Shown here in pieces: positions 49,368 through 62,100 of a stretch of 64,000 bases of DNA; position 1 is the first letter of the stretch; every line of letters begins with the position of its first letter. The stretch is from Siphonodentalium dalli (lineage: Eukaryota; Mollusca; Scaphopoda; Gadilida; Siphonodentaliidae): the NCBI GenBank assembly GCA_032622095.1, contig CP136069.1, forward strand, positions 187,599,122 through 187,663,121. Reading direction: 5' to 3'. The notes beneath the pieces are model-generated. The model saw only the letters and a list, made by a program, of their open reading frames with translations, did no database searches and was not told the DNA's origin. The position numbers and the translations under genes were made by a program.

Positions 49368-49788
49368 TCCAGTCGTAAGTCGGGATTTTTTTACCCTGTG
49401 CCAATGCATTCTCTTATATATGCGAGTCGACCATAGGTCGCCTCGAATATATAAGAGAATGCATTGGCCTAACAATGTTTTATCATTTTTTTTAAATAAA
49501 TGTTTCTTACAATTTTTAGGACATAAAATAAAAAACATCCATTACCCTGAAGGGAGCCCCACACATATATAGAAGCATATAGAAGAGTGTCGTCTGCTCA
49601 TGTTTGTCTGGGGCTCTGTATGGGTGAAATTATAAAATTGTTAAAGAATACAAGAAAAAATTATTAAAATTGTAAAAAATTGTTAGGCCAATGCATTCTC
49701 TTATATATGCGAGGCGACCTATGGTCGACTCGCATATATAAGAGAATGCATTGGCACAGGGTAAAAAAAATCCCAACTTACGACTGGA
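49368..49788 (+). mobile_element. D-type MITE with different termini but the same palindromes
   Basis: Termini TCCAGTCGTAAGTCGGGATT and its near complement AATCCCAACTTACGACTGGA, with no TTAA. Two copies of the shared palindrome sit just inside the ends, as in A-type elements. It ends ~220 bp before the kelch start codon. Confidence 0.7.
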
Positions 49789-50009
49789 TTTGATAAGGCG
49801 GGTCACATATATACCTGCAGGCTTCAAACCATCTAGTCTTCAAGTCAAGTGTATACTTTTGGCGCTTTGGGCTATATACCCGAACAATGTGGCCAGCTTA
49901 TAATTTAGACTCAGCAAAGTCATTCGTATTTTTAGTTGAGAAAAATGGGAAAGCTAGACTAGTATCATTCAGCCATGTGTTAGTTTGAAGCGAAGTGGCT
50001 GCTGCAGCG

Positions 50010-50320
50010 ATGGACTGCTATGTGGTCGAATCCGAAACGCCGGAACTTCCGGAAGTCATTGATGAGGTCACAGACGACGAGAAAGCGGCAGACGATGGAC
50101 AACGACGGTTGTATATAATCAACAAATCCGGGACCGGAGAAGCACGATTCCTAATTATTGACGCAACCGGCGAAGGATTCCAGAGTTACCAATCGAGATC
50201 AGAAACATGGAAGCATATCCGAAACATTTGTGACTTCGGGGTGGTCGTTCTTGACAATTACTTGTATCTTATAGGAGGGTTTGACAAGACATCCGGCAAA
50301 TATTTGTCACGAGTGCTACG
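50010..50320 (+). CDS. kelch gene exon 1
   Basis: ATG at 50,010 (MDCYVVESETPELPEVIDEV) with an in-frame GTG 15 nt upstream that is not a plausible start. An acidic leader (DEVTDDEKAADDG) is followed by the first blade: RRLYIINKSG, FLIIDATGEGF, then GVVVLDNYLYLIGGFD. Donor CTACG|GTAAGC, phase 2. CTGCAG lies just before the ATG, but there is no pyrimidine tract to make it a convincing acceptor. Confidence 0.7.
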
Positions 50321-53042
50321 GTAAGCATGTATTGCGCCAGATTGAAACAATTGAATTTCAATACATTTGATGTATATGTCAACCATCATCTCGAACTTTA
50401 GTTCGGCTGGACAATCAAACTCAATGCAGATGGAATACCCATCAAATTCGGTTGAAATTTCACTCGAAATCACAAACAAATACTTATTGTAATAATATAT
50501 CAACATGCGACTAATATAAAATCTATTTTCGTTATGAGATTTTGAAATGCTAGGTGACTTTTTGCACAGTTGTGATATTCTGTGTGTCTTTTGGCACGTT
50601 TAGGAGACCGTGCGACAATGGCCAATTTAGTATTAGTGTGGATGACTTTAACATTGTGTGACATTGACGACGTTGAGCTGCAAGACTCGGTCGAACATAA
50701 ACTCCAAGTCGTCATTGTCACACCGTGTTTAGTTTAAACAGATTTAACAATTTTACAGACAATGGGACTGGAGTTCAAGCTATGGACTCACGCATATGAT
50801 ATGTACCTCTTCTCTCATTAACTACTCACCATGTTACCACCAATCAACCGCACAACTTATGACGTTTCAATGAGAGGTAAAGAAAAAGAGCCGAAAATAA
50901 TAAACAGTGTCACTTAAACCGAATATTTGGTATGCACTTGCAATGTTGAAGCACTTCTTTGTCCCTGCATGTGTCCAGTTGATGGGGTGGATATATGCTA
51001 TACTTTACCCGATATCATATTTTATTTTCGTCTTCATTTGTGAAAAATATGACATCACGCAAAATAAAAAACAATGTTATAATCATTGATGAATTTCCAA
51101 CATATTACAGAAATCTAAATTTCGTAAATTACGATTTAACAACAAAAACGTTGATTGAAAATAAGGACTTATTCCACAAACCGAAATTTCAATATGTTAT
51201 AATTTGACAAAAACAAAAAAGATGTTTGAAATTCTACAATTTAACACTGAAAGTATACGCGGATGTAAAAGTTATATAGGGTCAACAAAGATTTCTCAAT
51301 GCAGCAAGCAACCGGCTCAGTCGCTGATTGGTAGAAAATACCTACTAATAATTATCTGATTGACATGCAGCTGTGGAAAGCTCCATGGCACCCAATGATC
51401 CGTCGTCCATGGCCTCAACGTAAATATCTAATGCCATGATTAACCCTGTTTATACTAAACACTCACGGAAGAGTAGTTCCCTTAGAATATGTTCAAATAA
51501 TAAGTTCGAATGTTAGTTGAACTTATTATCTAAACATTCCCTCCAATGAATATGTATTATTCTGCACGTGTACTAGCTTTTCGCATGTCTGCCGTTCGGT
51601 CACTCAATCAATCAATCTATTTATGAACGAACCATATGGCTCTAAGTTCCCGTATTACATAACGTATATTGACATTTTAAACATCACAATCAGTACTTGG
51701 TTTTACTCATGCATGTATATCATATCATCCCTCCAAATGAATAGTATACCATCCCAATGTATATATTTATAACTGAGTTGGGAGAACCCATTCAATATAG
51801 AAATGGTTAACGGTCGAGCTCACTAATGTACATATATATTCATAACTGAAAAACCCAGTCCAGAATATAGATCAAGCTTCTTACCTTGGGTATACGTAAT
51901 AGAACTAAGGCGATCCACACTTAATTTAAATTCAAATTCTTAACAGATACAGCTTGGAAGATGACGCCTGGTCCCGAAGATTCCCGATGCGCACCGCGCG
52001 TTGCAAGTTTGGAGTCTGCGCAACAAGCGACTGCATCTACGTCTCCGGTAAGCAGTCGTCTCCGTGACATTTATCCCTCTCTAAACTTTTATCGAGAAAA
52101 ACAAGAGAAATCTATTAACATTTTCACATATCGAACAATGTCTCTATGAAAATATTCTTTGTTTAATAGAAGCCATTGTGCGTTAACACAACCGACCACT
52201 TTCTTTAACACGTGCCTCGTTGCTGGCTTTCCTGATACGGGGTGTGTGTGAACCCATTGTTTTCTATTAAAACTTAAAGTACAATGACTATACATGGTTT
52301 CAGTTTCTCATTCATCGATGGATCATTGATTGAAACCATATTGACTCGGGTAATATGCGATAGAATTCTGTGTCAAACTTACATCAATGAATTGTTCGAA
52401 TATAACAGTGATTGCAGGAAATCGATTTCCCATTGTGTGTGGGTATCAAGCTATTTACGACTTACAAGAGCTGTGCGTTTTAAATTCGTGCGCCGAACAT
52501 ATCATATTTAGACAGAATGCGATGTGCATATGAATAGAACACACTATTGATTGTTGTTTTGGGCTTGGGTGTTGTGTTTAGTGCCATTTTAACCGATATG
52601 CCATATCGCGACCTTATCAGTTTTGTCGGTTGAGGAAAGGCCACACAGAAGGTTAATCTAACTTGAATATCACCTCACTGCATGCGGGAATCACCGAGCT
52701 ATATCTTGTATACGAAATGACAAACTGGACAATTAGTGTAAACATATTTTTATTTCCAAATCCAAACATAATACACATAATACACAAATGACATAGATAT
52801 ACAACATATAAGAGATAATGAAGTCTTCTCCTCTTTGGCGACAAGCCCCTTCCCCAATAAGTGAGGGAGGGGTATCGATCAGACGGGAAATAATAGAAAT
52901 AATATTTTTTAAAGGAGAAGTAACTAAGTTTAAGTTGGGATGGACACAGCGGGAAGATAGTGTTAGGGATAGCATGAGGCAGAGAGAAAGAGAGAGATAG
53001 AGAGAAAATAAGAGAGAGAATGAGAGAGAGAGAGAGAGAGAG

Positions 53043-53107
<65 letters not shown>

Positions 53108-56100
53108 GAAAGTAGAGGGGACAGAGTTTTCAATAATTTAGTTGCTGCGTGATGGACAATTACTGGTGCAGGTACTTATGTGCATGTCGCTGGAAGGATA
53201 TATCACCTAATAATATGTGCACATAACCAACTTCGCCACCGGGAATCTCTCGTGGGGAGGAAGGTTGTTAAAAAGTTATATCTGATATGCGTTCTGCATT
53301 TTTTTTTTAAATCAGACTAAACGAGATATCCACCACATGAATGTAATTGGTATAGTTTTATATGAAGCCTCCCCTTTTTTATAAACCAAACGGTACCAAT
53401 GTTTAATTAACACTGCCAACTAAAAGAGGGTGATGGATTACTTTATTTAACCCTTTACCCAACAGAACGGCCCTGTGCCAATGCATTCTCTTATATATGC
53501 GAGTCGACCATAGGTCGCCTCGCATATATAAAAGAATGCATTGGCTTAACACATTAAAAATTATAAAATTGTTAAAGAATGTAATAAAAAATGGTAAAAA
53601 GTGTTAAAAAAAGATTTTTTTAGGCCAATGCATTCTCTTATATATGCGAGGCGACCTATGGTCGACTCGCATATATAAGAGAATGCATTGGCACAGGGCT
53701 AACTGTAACTATCACAATGTGGTCAAGGAGCCGGTTCCAATGATATCCATATTTGTATGGTTCTATTGAGACAGACCGAAGATATTTTAGGCTGTTGAAG
53801 CTTTATTTGGCCGGTTTTGGCCGGTTTGTTGGGTAAAGGGTTAAGGAGTGAGTCTCCGCCACAACTGTCGTATGAGATGGCTTGTCGAATGTAAACAACG
53901 CAGGGTTTGTAATTGAACGTCAAACGCTGCGTTTGTGGCTCCGGCAAGCGATCTCACACTACCGTTTTCTATGTGGACTCGCCCGTTAACCGAGTACCCG
54001 ATCGGGAGTCAATGTACATTATCAGTATGCATATCCTGATTTGCTCAATAACTACTCGAATCGTTCTCCCCTAAAGGAGGATGGGTAATCAATGCCCTAT
54101 ATATGACCGGAGTAATAATCATCTAAAGTGCATTTAAACTAATTTACTGCGTAAATGCGCTATAAAAATGCATCGATTGTACGTGATCGTCTGCATGGCG
54201 ACTAAAAATTAAAACGAAAAAAACATGTACTGTTTCACGCGCAAACACTGTTCAACTTCATGAAATTATGTATGATAATGTGGCCTGTGAAATATGCCAA
54301 AACAAATGCTCCGTACTTGTGCCAAGTTGTGTCTGGGCAGGAGGAAAGCTCGACGAAATAGATAAACGTTTCAGCCGTGGAAATTCATCCCACTATGTTC
54401 TGAACGGAGCAACTTTAATAGTGATGGCTGTCAAAGTGACAACCAAGGTGCAGAAAATTTATGTTTATTCACAGTTCCGTGTGTGTATTGAATAATAGTG
54501 AGTAATAAATTACTTACTCCTTCCTAAGTCATGACGAACGATTAATCATTTAGGCGACATTTATTTAAAGAAATTTGCCCAAAATCGCTTCAGAAATTGT
54601 AGAGCAACGTTTGTGGCCGACAAGAGCATTACAAGCTATGTCATATAAGGATTAACTGTCATGTGGACTGTTTTATGGAGATGTAACCGTGAGGTAAGTG
54701 GACATAACTTTTACATACAAGTTATGACCACTTACCTCACGGTTACATCTCCATAAAAATAGTGCACATGACAGTTAATCCTTATATTTATATATACATT
54801 TAGCGAAAAAGCCACTTTTGTAAATGTATTTAAATCGAAAAGTGTATCGTGACAAAAACAGCCCAAAATACCCAATAGCACCCTTGGCAAAAGTTAATAG
54901 GAACAATTTCTCTTCATATTGAAACCCGATGATGTATTAAGTCAATCCTGCGCGAGTCCAAATGCGCCCAAAACATTACGCGTTCGTCTTTCCAAACCCA
55001 ATGACGTATCGATGGTATTATGAGCTTGGTGTTATGAGGCGTTGCGCATTCACCGAGAAATAACTGCAACTAGCCACGTGGGCGCCGACCAATCAGAATG
55101 CTGGATTTAGTGATGACAACACTTAGTATGTAAATATATCAGATTAACCACGACTGCACCAACCACGCCGGGATGTGGCTAGAGGGTCTCCGCTGGGGGG
55201 TGTCCACCTTGGGAATTTCCAACTGCACCCCCCCCCCCTTGAGTCGGAATCACACCAACACAACTTTTTGCATAATTCCATTTGCACCGCCCCCCTTGAG
55301 TCGGAATCACACCAACACAACTTTTTGCATAATTCCATTTGCACCCCCCCCCCTTGAGTCGGAATCACACCAACACAACTTTTTGCATAATTCCATATGC
55401 ACCCCCCCCCCTTGTACCTCATGCTCAGGCCTAATTTCCTATATATTCATAAACCATGCTTCTATTTTCCCAGTATGAGAACATTAAGATATTTTAAACC
55501 TGAAAATTGCCCCCCAAAAAAACAACTAGTGATCTAATTCCAGACAAATGCACACAGCTACCGACAACAGACAAGGAAACACCGGGCCGACCATGGTTGT
55601 TTGGCCCGGTGTGAGAAATTTTTTAAAACTATACAAGAAAATCGCAAATCCTAGCATCTAGACTGGCCTCAACTGAAGCTTTCCTAGTGTTGGAAATTTC
55701 AAACCTCATGCTCCCCCTCAGGTTGGAAAATTCTTCAACTGATGACCATTTATGTCTACAAGTTTGACCAAATGTAATAAAATATTGTTTTGCTAAACTA
55801 ATTATCAGTTTTGTATTGGCCATGTGGATGGGACAATGACACACCGGGCCGACCATGGTTCGGCTCGGTGTGCGAAAATTTTGAAATCTGAACAAGAAAA
55901 TCGCAAAATCCTAACATCTAGACTAGCCTCAAGCCTTCCTACTGTTGGAAATTTCAAACCCTACACCCCCATTTAGGTTGGAAAATTTCCAACTGATGAC
56001 AATTCCAATGACAATGTTGACCAATTGTATGACAATATTGTTTTCTTAAATTAACTAGAAGTTTTGACTGGCCACGGGGGAGGGACCAGGACACAAGCTT

Positions 56101-59100
56101 TCCAAGTGTTGGAAATTTCCAACCTGTCACCCCCCTAAGGTTGGAAAATTTCCAACTGATGACCATTTCTGTCAAAATTTTGGACCAAAAATAGGAACAT
56201 ATGCAAATATTGGTCGAAAAACAATAAATTCCCCCCAATAAATTGTTTTATAATCAAACTACAAGAACATTTTCAACCTATTGTTGGTGTGAAATTTCGT
56301 TGTGGCAGGTATGAAATTTCCAACTATTGAAAATATAGCTCTCTGCTGGGGGGGTGAGACACCCCCCACACCCCCCCTCTAGCCACATCCCTGCAACCAC
56401 GACTGCGCCAACATAACGTGTTGTTTCTTTCTGGGAGACATGGCGAGTATAATTAAATTCTCAATTAGATATTATTGCGAACTGATTTGGCAGACAATAT
56501 ATTGACATATATAGAAGCAAACGACCACCGGGAAATATTTAAAGGATATTACTTCGTGTGTTTGATATTAGGTCCGACATCAAGTAGCCTCATATAAGCA
56601 TGAGACCGAAGGTCGAAGGCTAATATGAGGTTACAGAGGGCTGATATCAGGCCAATACTATCAAACCAACCAAGTAATATCCTATTTATTAATTAGATCG
56701 CCTCTTAGTAACAGTGTGTTATCTCAGCGCACTATTTAGCAGTGAGATCGAGTTACGACATGCATGTCGTAAAACCATATTACTCGGATTTGTAATATCG
56801 TAAAATTATATTACTCGGTTTAATGGCTAATTGAAACGATATTCACCTAGTGCGATAATAAACAGTTCTGGGCAAACATGTCATATCTAATTAATAAACA
56901 TGTCACATCTAATTAATAAACATGTCATATCTAATTAATAAACATGTCATATCTAATTAATAGTCTCATTGTATTCATTCTCGACGCAGGTGGTGAAGTG
57001 GATAAAGGCCGAATAACAGCAATGTGTGAGTGCTATGATCCAAAGTCTAACTTGTGGACCCGGATCTCCAAGCTTCCCGAACCAAGAAGAGATCCGGCCT
57101 GTATATCACACGATGGGCTGGTGTACTGCGCTGGCGGCATTCACGACGGCAAAAATCACACCAATATGTGGTACGTGGAGCTAAGCGCTAGTTGTGCATC
57201 TTTTCGAATGACTGGTATTCACTCCAACGATCTACATAATGTACAGCACAAGACTCATATTTCACTTGAAACCTTATAGCTCCAAGCAATGACTACAATT
57301 TCCAAAACATGGTAGCTGGATTTTCAACCAATCAATATGAGAACTATTCTGGTTTATAATAGTTTGTGATATGTTATCTCCATTTGATGTTTGTTCGTGT
57401 CTATGAAAATTAACCTTCATTTGGAACGTCTCAACACATAAGACATAACAGTTATAATCCGGACACCGAACGGGTGTCCACATTGCTGTGACTGCGCATT
57501 TTGACTTTTGCCTCCGAATATAATTTAAATTTGTTCTGTGGCAGACACCTCACAAATGTACAAATCTCCCGTTCAAACATGGAATTTCGATTTATTATCT
57601 GTATTCTTCTCCAGAGTACAAATCAAAAAAGGTCTATAGTACATGTGTTACATTATCTTTGGTCTGCAACATTCACACAGAGAAAAGTTGGTTCCCCGCC
57701 CGGGAACCAAAACTTGTTCTCATGTTTTTGGTTCTTCGCGAAGAATCCAAAATAAAGAACCCAACGAAAAACCAAACATGTTTTGGTTCTTCGAAGAACC
57801 AAATCAACTACACAACAGACATTCTGTTTGGACATGGAACCAAACTTGTCTCTAATTTTGTATACACTTATCTCTATACAATTCATATTATATTTGGGTC
57901 ATTTTTTCAGTTTAATCCCTTCATACACTGCTACTGAAATTCGGGGTCCAGCCCTTTATAAATATGTAACAGTCCTCAATTCATAATGTTGTTATCCCTT
58001 ATTAATTGTAAGTGCGTTACAATTCGTGCAATTATGTACGATATGAACATAGCTGTGTTACACCACTATATTTAACATCTGGAAGTACAGCCAATGCATA
58101 AGCATACACTTTTGTTTACAATTAAGAATTTTTCCCGATAGTACAATCAGGAAAGTCTATGTGTACGTTTTTACAATAATTCGTGTATATTATCATTTTT
58201 GTGGATATTGCTTGGTGTGTGGCCCTCGTGATATTTCTATCCCTATGATTTAAACTTGCTGAACGGTTTGACTGGTACGCTGCCGTTCTATACTTATTCT
58301 ATATTTATTTTGACATTCAAAATGTCCATGTGGCGCTTCGGAATGTGTACCTATAGGGTTATTACGCACCTTTGTCCATGTTACCGAAGGCAGGTTTACC
58401 CCTGTACTCTACGGTGTGCCCAGTCCCCCTGGATCTATATATTGTTACAATATACGTAGGTTATAAGCACGTGTGATATGTCTTTGTTTCTGAATGTCCT
58501 ATTAGTTCGTAAATACGTTATACCGTTTAAAATTGATATCACACGACGTGGGTTCATCGAATAGACCTCGAAGATCAGAATATGTTCTGATGGCTGAAGG
58601 AAATATGAAATTATATTAATAAAGGTATTGTTCCATACTTTTCCCTATTTGTGATATGAGCAATAGAGTTACACCCGACATCGATCAAATGATAAGAGTA
58701 TATACACATGACTCAAAACAGTTTATGAACGTGTGCATTGGTACTTCTAAGGAATCCCTCCTGATTTAGTCCCCGTATCATCTGAACCCCAAAAGCGTGG
58801 ACCTATATATTGTTAAATTGTAGACTAGGACATTTAAGCTAGGTCGTGTTCGCACACAAACCTTGAATTCGGTGGGTTCTTTGGAGAACTAAGCTTAGTA
58901 TTTGGTTCCAGGTGGAACCAAACTGTTTGGTTCTATGTTGGTATTTGGTTCTCCTTGGTATACCATGTTTGGAGCTGTTTCGTAGAGTGTACACACTATA
59001 ATACCAATCACACTAATAGTCAGCAACCATGCCAAAATACGACCATATGCAACACATCCTCGTGCAAATAAATTCATATTGGACCTAAATATTCACATAG

Positions 59101-62100
59101 GTTCATATTGGAATGATTTGATTATGAAATTATTTTAGGAAGGTGGTTTGGGGGGCTAACCCCGGGATGGTCGAATAGCCCGAGAGGTCTATTCCTTCAT
59201 CCCTCATTTTGTAGCTTTATTTGAATACAGAAAAAAATTAAAAAATTATATGAGCCAATAGTGAGGTTATACCCGTTATTCAGTTGAATGGCGCGGGCCG
59301 CAGCGAAAACACATTACAAAGAGCGTGAAGTCGTGTCGCTGAAAGCTGGTATATTAAATAATGCCAATATGGGCTTATTTGGTATGGGAAAAGTCCCATA
59401 CTGAACTGTTTTAAACACCGCGTTTTAGGTTCATATATAGAGCGTAATTCAGATTCAAATAATGCCGATGTGGGCTTATTTGTGTTTTGAAAATAAGTTC
59501 AATATGAGCTCTATCTCCGTTATGAATATTGAGCACAGCATGTATTGTTTGTTTTTATAACCTTATGATTCAGAAACTAGTTGTGGTGTACAGTACCGAA
59601 ATTACGGGGATCTAAATTGAGGAAGAGTGTCAAAAGTTGAGAGGACAAAACTAGAGAGGGGTGTAGGTCATATGGAGGTGTATGTCTGGAAGGCGATACC
59701 AATTAGAAATTTCAAGACTTATAATCACCTATCACCATCAAATACGTGATGCACTCAGCATGATGTCTTGTTATCATGTCAATTTCATATTATTGTATCG
59801 TGAGACAGGCTCCATAAGTTGCAAACACTTGCCCCAATCCCTTTTGTAGTATGCAAATAACATGTTTCAAGTCAAAGTCAAAATTGCAAATCGTTCCCCC
59901 ATCGCCATGTAAAAGAAACACGTGCAACTGTATGTACACCGTGAGATGTATGAACCTGTTCCATAATGGTCTCTATACCTCTACTGTATATAGGAGGATT
60001 TATCATTTCTCTAAGTAATATGGTGTTATTTTGTATTATTTGATGTAGGGTGTTTGAAGATAACAGATGGACTGATCTCGATCCACATTATCCCGTATCT
60101 CTTATCAGCGGGTTGGATCGGTGTGCAACGGTGTGTTCCAGGGGGATGATATACTTTGTCGGAGGTACGTTAATTTCCACTTTCTCAAAGCTAAGGTGTG
60201 GATTCTCGTTTACGAATTCTGACGACATGTCACCGTTTTGATCATCCGTGCATCATTTGATGCATGCCACTTGCCTCTAAATAATCACAATTTCACAAGT
60301 ATGAACCAGTTAAAAATAAAACAGAGATTTCCAGACAGCGTCATTCATAACACACGGGCGTGATTAAGAGTTTAAGACCCCATGATAACGTTCATATAAC
60401 GATGGGATTAAGTATATAACACATACAATCGATCGTCACTATTATATATTTACATACACCTAATATCTCTTCCGATTTTCCCATAGCGTTACGGTAGACA
60501 CGCCCTCTTATTCAATGCGTTCATAAACCTATGAACGTAACGTGACGTCACTTTCAGTGTCGTGCATAGGTTTATGAACACATTGGTCCCGGAAATCACC
60601 GGGGATTGTCGGACATTACCGACTGCTTTAGTATCTAGTCAGCCAATACGCCAAGGATTTAGATAGCAAACAATATGTAATCGAGGTTCACGATTGGATG
60701 GCTAGTGGCATCTAATCGCGAGCACGGGTGGCACGATATGTTCGATTGACTATCAGAATGTTGGTTATCATATAATCCCATATCCCATAATATGTCAAAT
60801 ATAGCGAATTATCGAAATATGAAATACAACGAAAAAGCGAAATATGAAAATACAGCGAAATAGCACGAAAAATCGAAATAGGAAAATACAGCGAAATAGG
60901 GCGAAATATAGAAATAGGAAATTATTTTTATAAACGAAATAACGGAGATATTTGAAAAAGTGTTTTTGACGAAATAACGGACATATTTGGAGAAGTGTTT
61001 TAAAGAGCGTAAGTATGATAAATATAAATAATAAACGGCGGATTCAACGTGGTCATGGGTTTGACCGCGATAACAAATCAGCAAACTCCACATGAACCCC
61101 TTCTGGGTTCATGCAGTTTGCTGATTTTTTCTCGCGGTCAAAATCCCATGACCACATTGAAACCGCCGTCCATTTCTTATATATATATTGTTTCAAAAAT
61201 GCATATATGTTCTTGAATGTTTCAAACAAACACTGGCTTTTTCTCAAATCGCTCAGTTAGCCAAACACTGTGAAATGACAACTTTAGAAAAATAACGGAA
61301 CGTTTTCGTAACGGCATCGGTTTTTGGAGACTTGCTAATTTGGGCATAAATGTTCAGTTTTCTTGCGGCCATCTATTCAAGTTGTTGAAGCTCGGATTCT
61401 GAAACAAGCTTGTTCGTCTCCTCCCTGGCGTCCATACGGATGTGACTAGTCGAGTGCAGTACGGTGGCCGCTCTGGTGTTCATACGGATGTGACTAGTCG
61501 AGACCAGTACGGTGGCCGCATCTCGCGGTGATATAAGGAACAACGCAGGGGTTGTATTCTCCCCTTTCTGCTACTTAATCTACACTAACGACCTCTTAGT
61601 GGCCCTAAATGTTGGCCCGTGAATCAACGGAGTGTCGTATTCTGCTCCCATAAACAGCAGATTCTATAACATTATTATCCATACCAAAGTCAGGGCTCGA
61701 CACACTTCTACCAATAATCATGTCAGCCATATAGTTTGAAATGGTTATTTAATTTTCCACACAATAAAAAGTCGTATTCAATGAACAAATACAGGCTCAA
61801 GTGGGCGGACTTGGAATGTGGATGATTGGAAGCCAGGTAATCGAAGAGGTAGCTGACTACGTCCATCTTGGTGTGACACAGAAGGAACTGCAACACTCAC
61901 AGAGAAATTCTTGGATTGCCTGCAAGACTTACTTTTGGACGCTGGCACAAATCTTCTCATTGCTTATAGATATCATTGGTTCACGGTCTATTTTCTAATG
62001 CGTCCTTAAGGCTCTGACACCACCACGAGCTATATATAATCTCTATAATCTAATCAGACAAAACTGGTAAAGACGTTCTTATGTTGTATATAATTACGAT

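Noticed and set aside
49995-50009. Upstream start giving MAAAAM for the kelch gene
   Set aside because: The codon at 49,995 is GTG; the first ATG is at 50,010.
55144-55478. ORFs in both strands with Pro/Gly-rich repeated peptides
   Set aside because: They follow the 58-bp poly-C repeat, with no start context or splice support.
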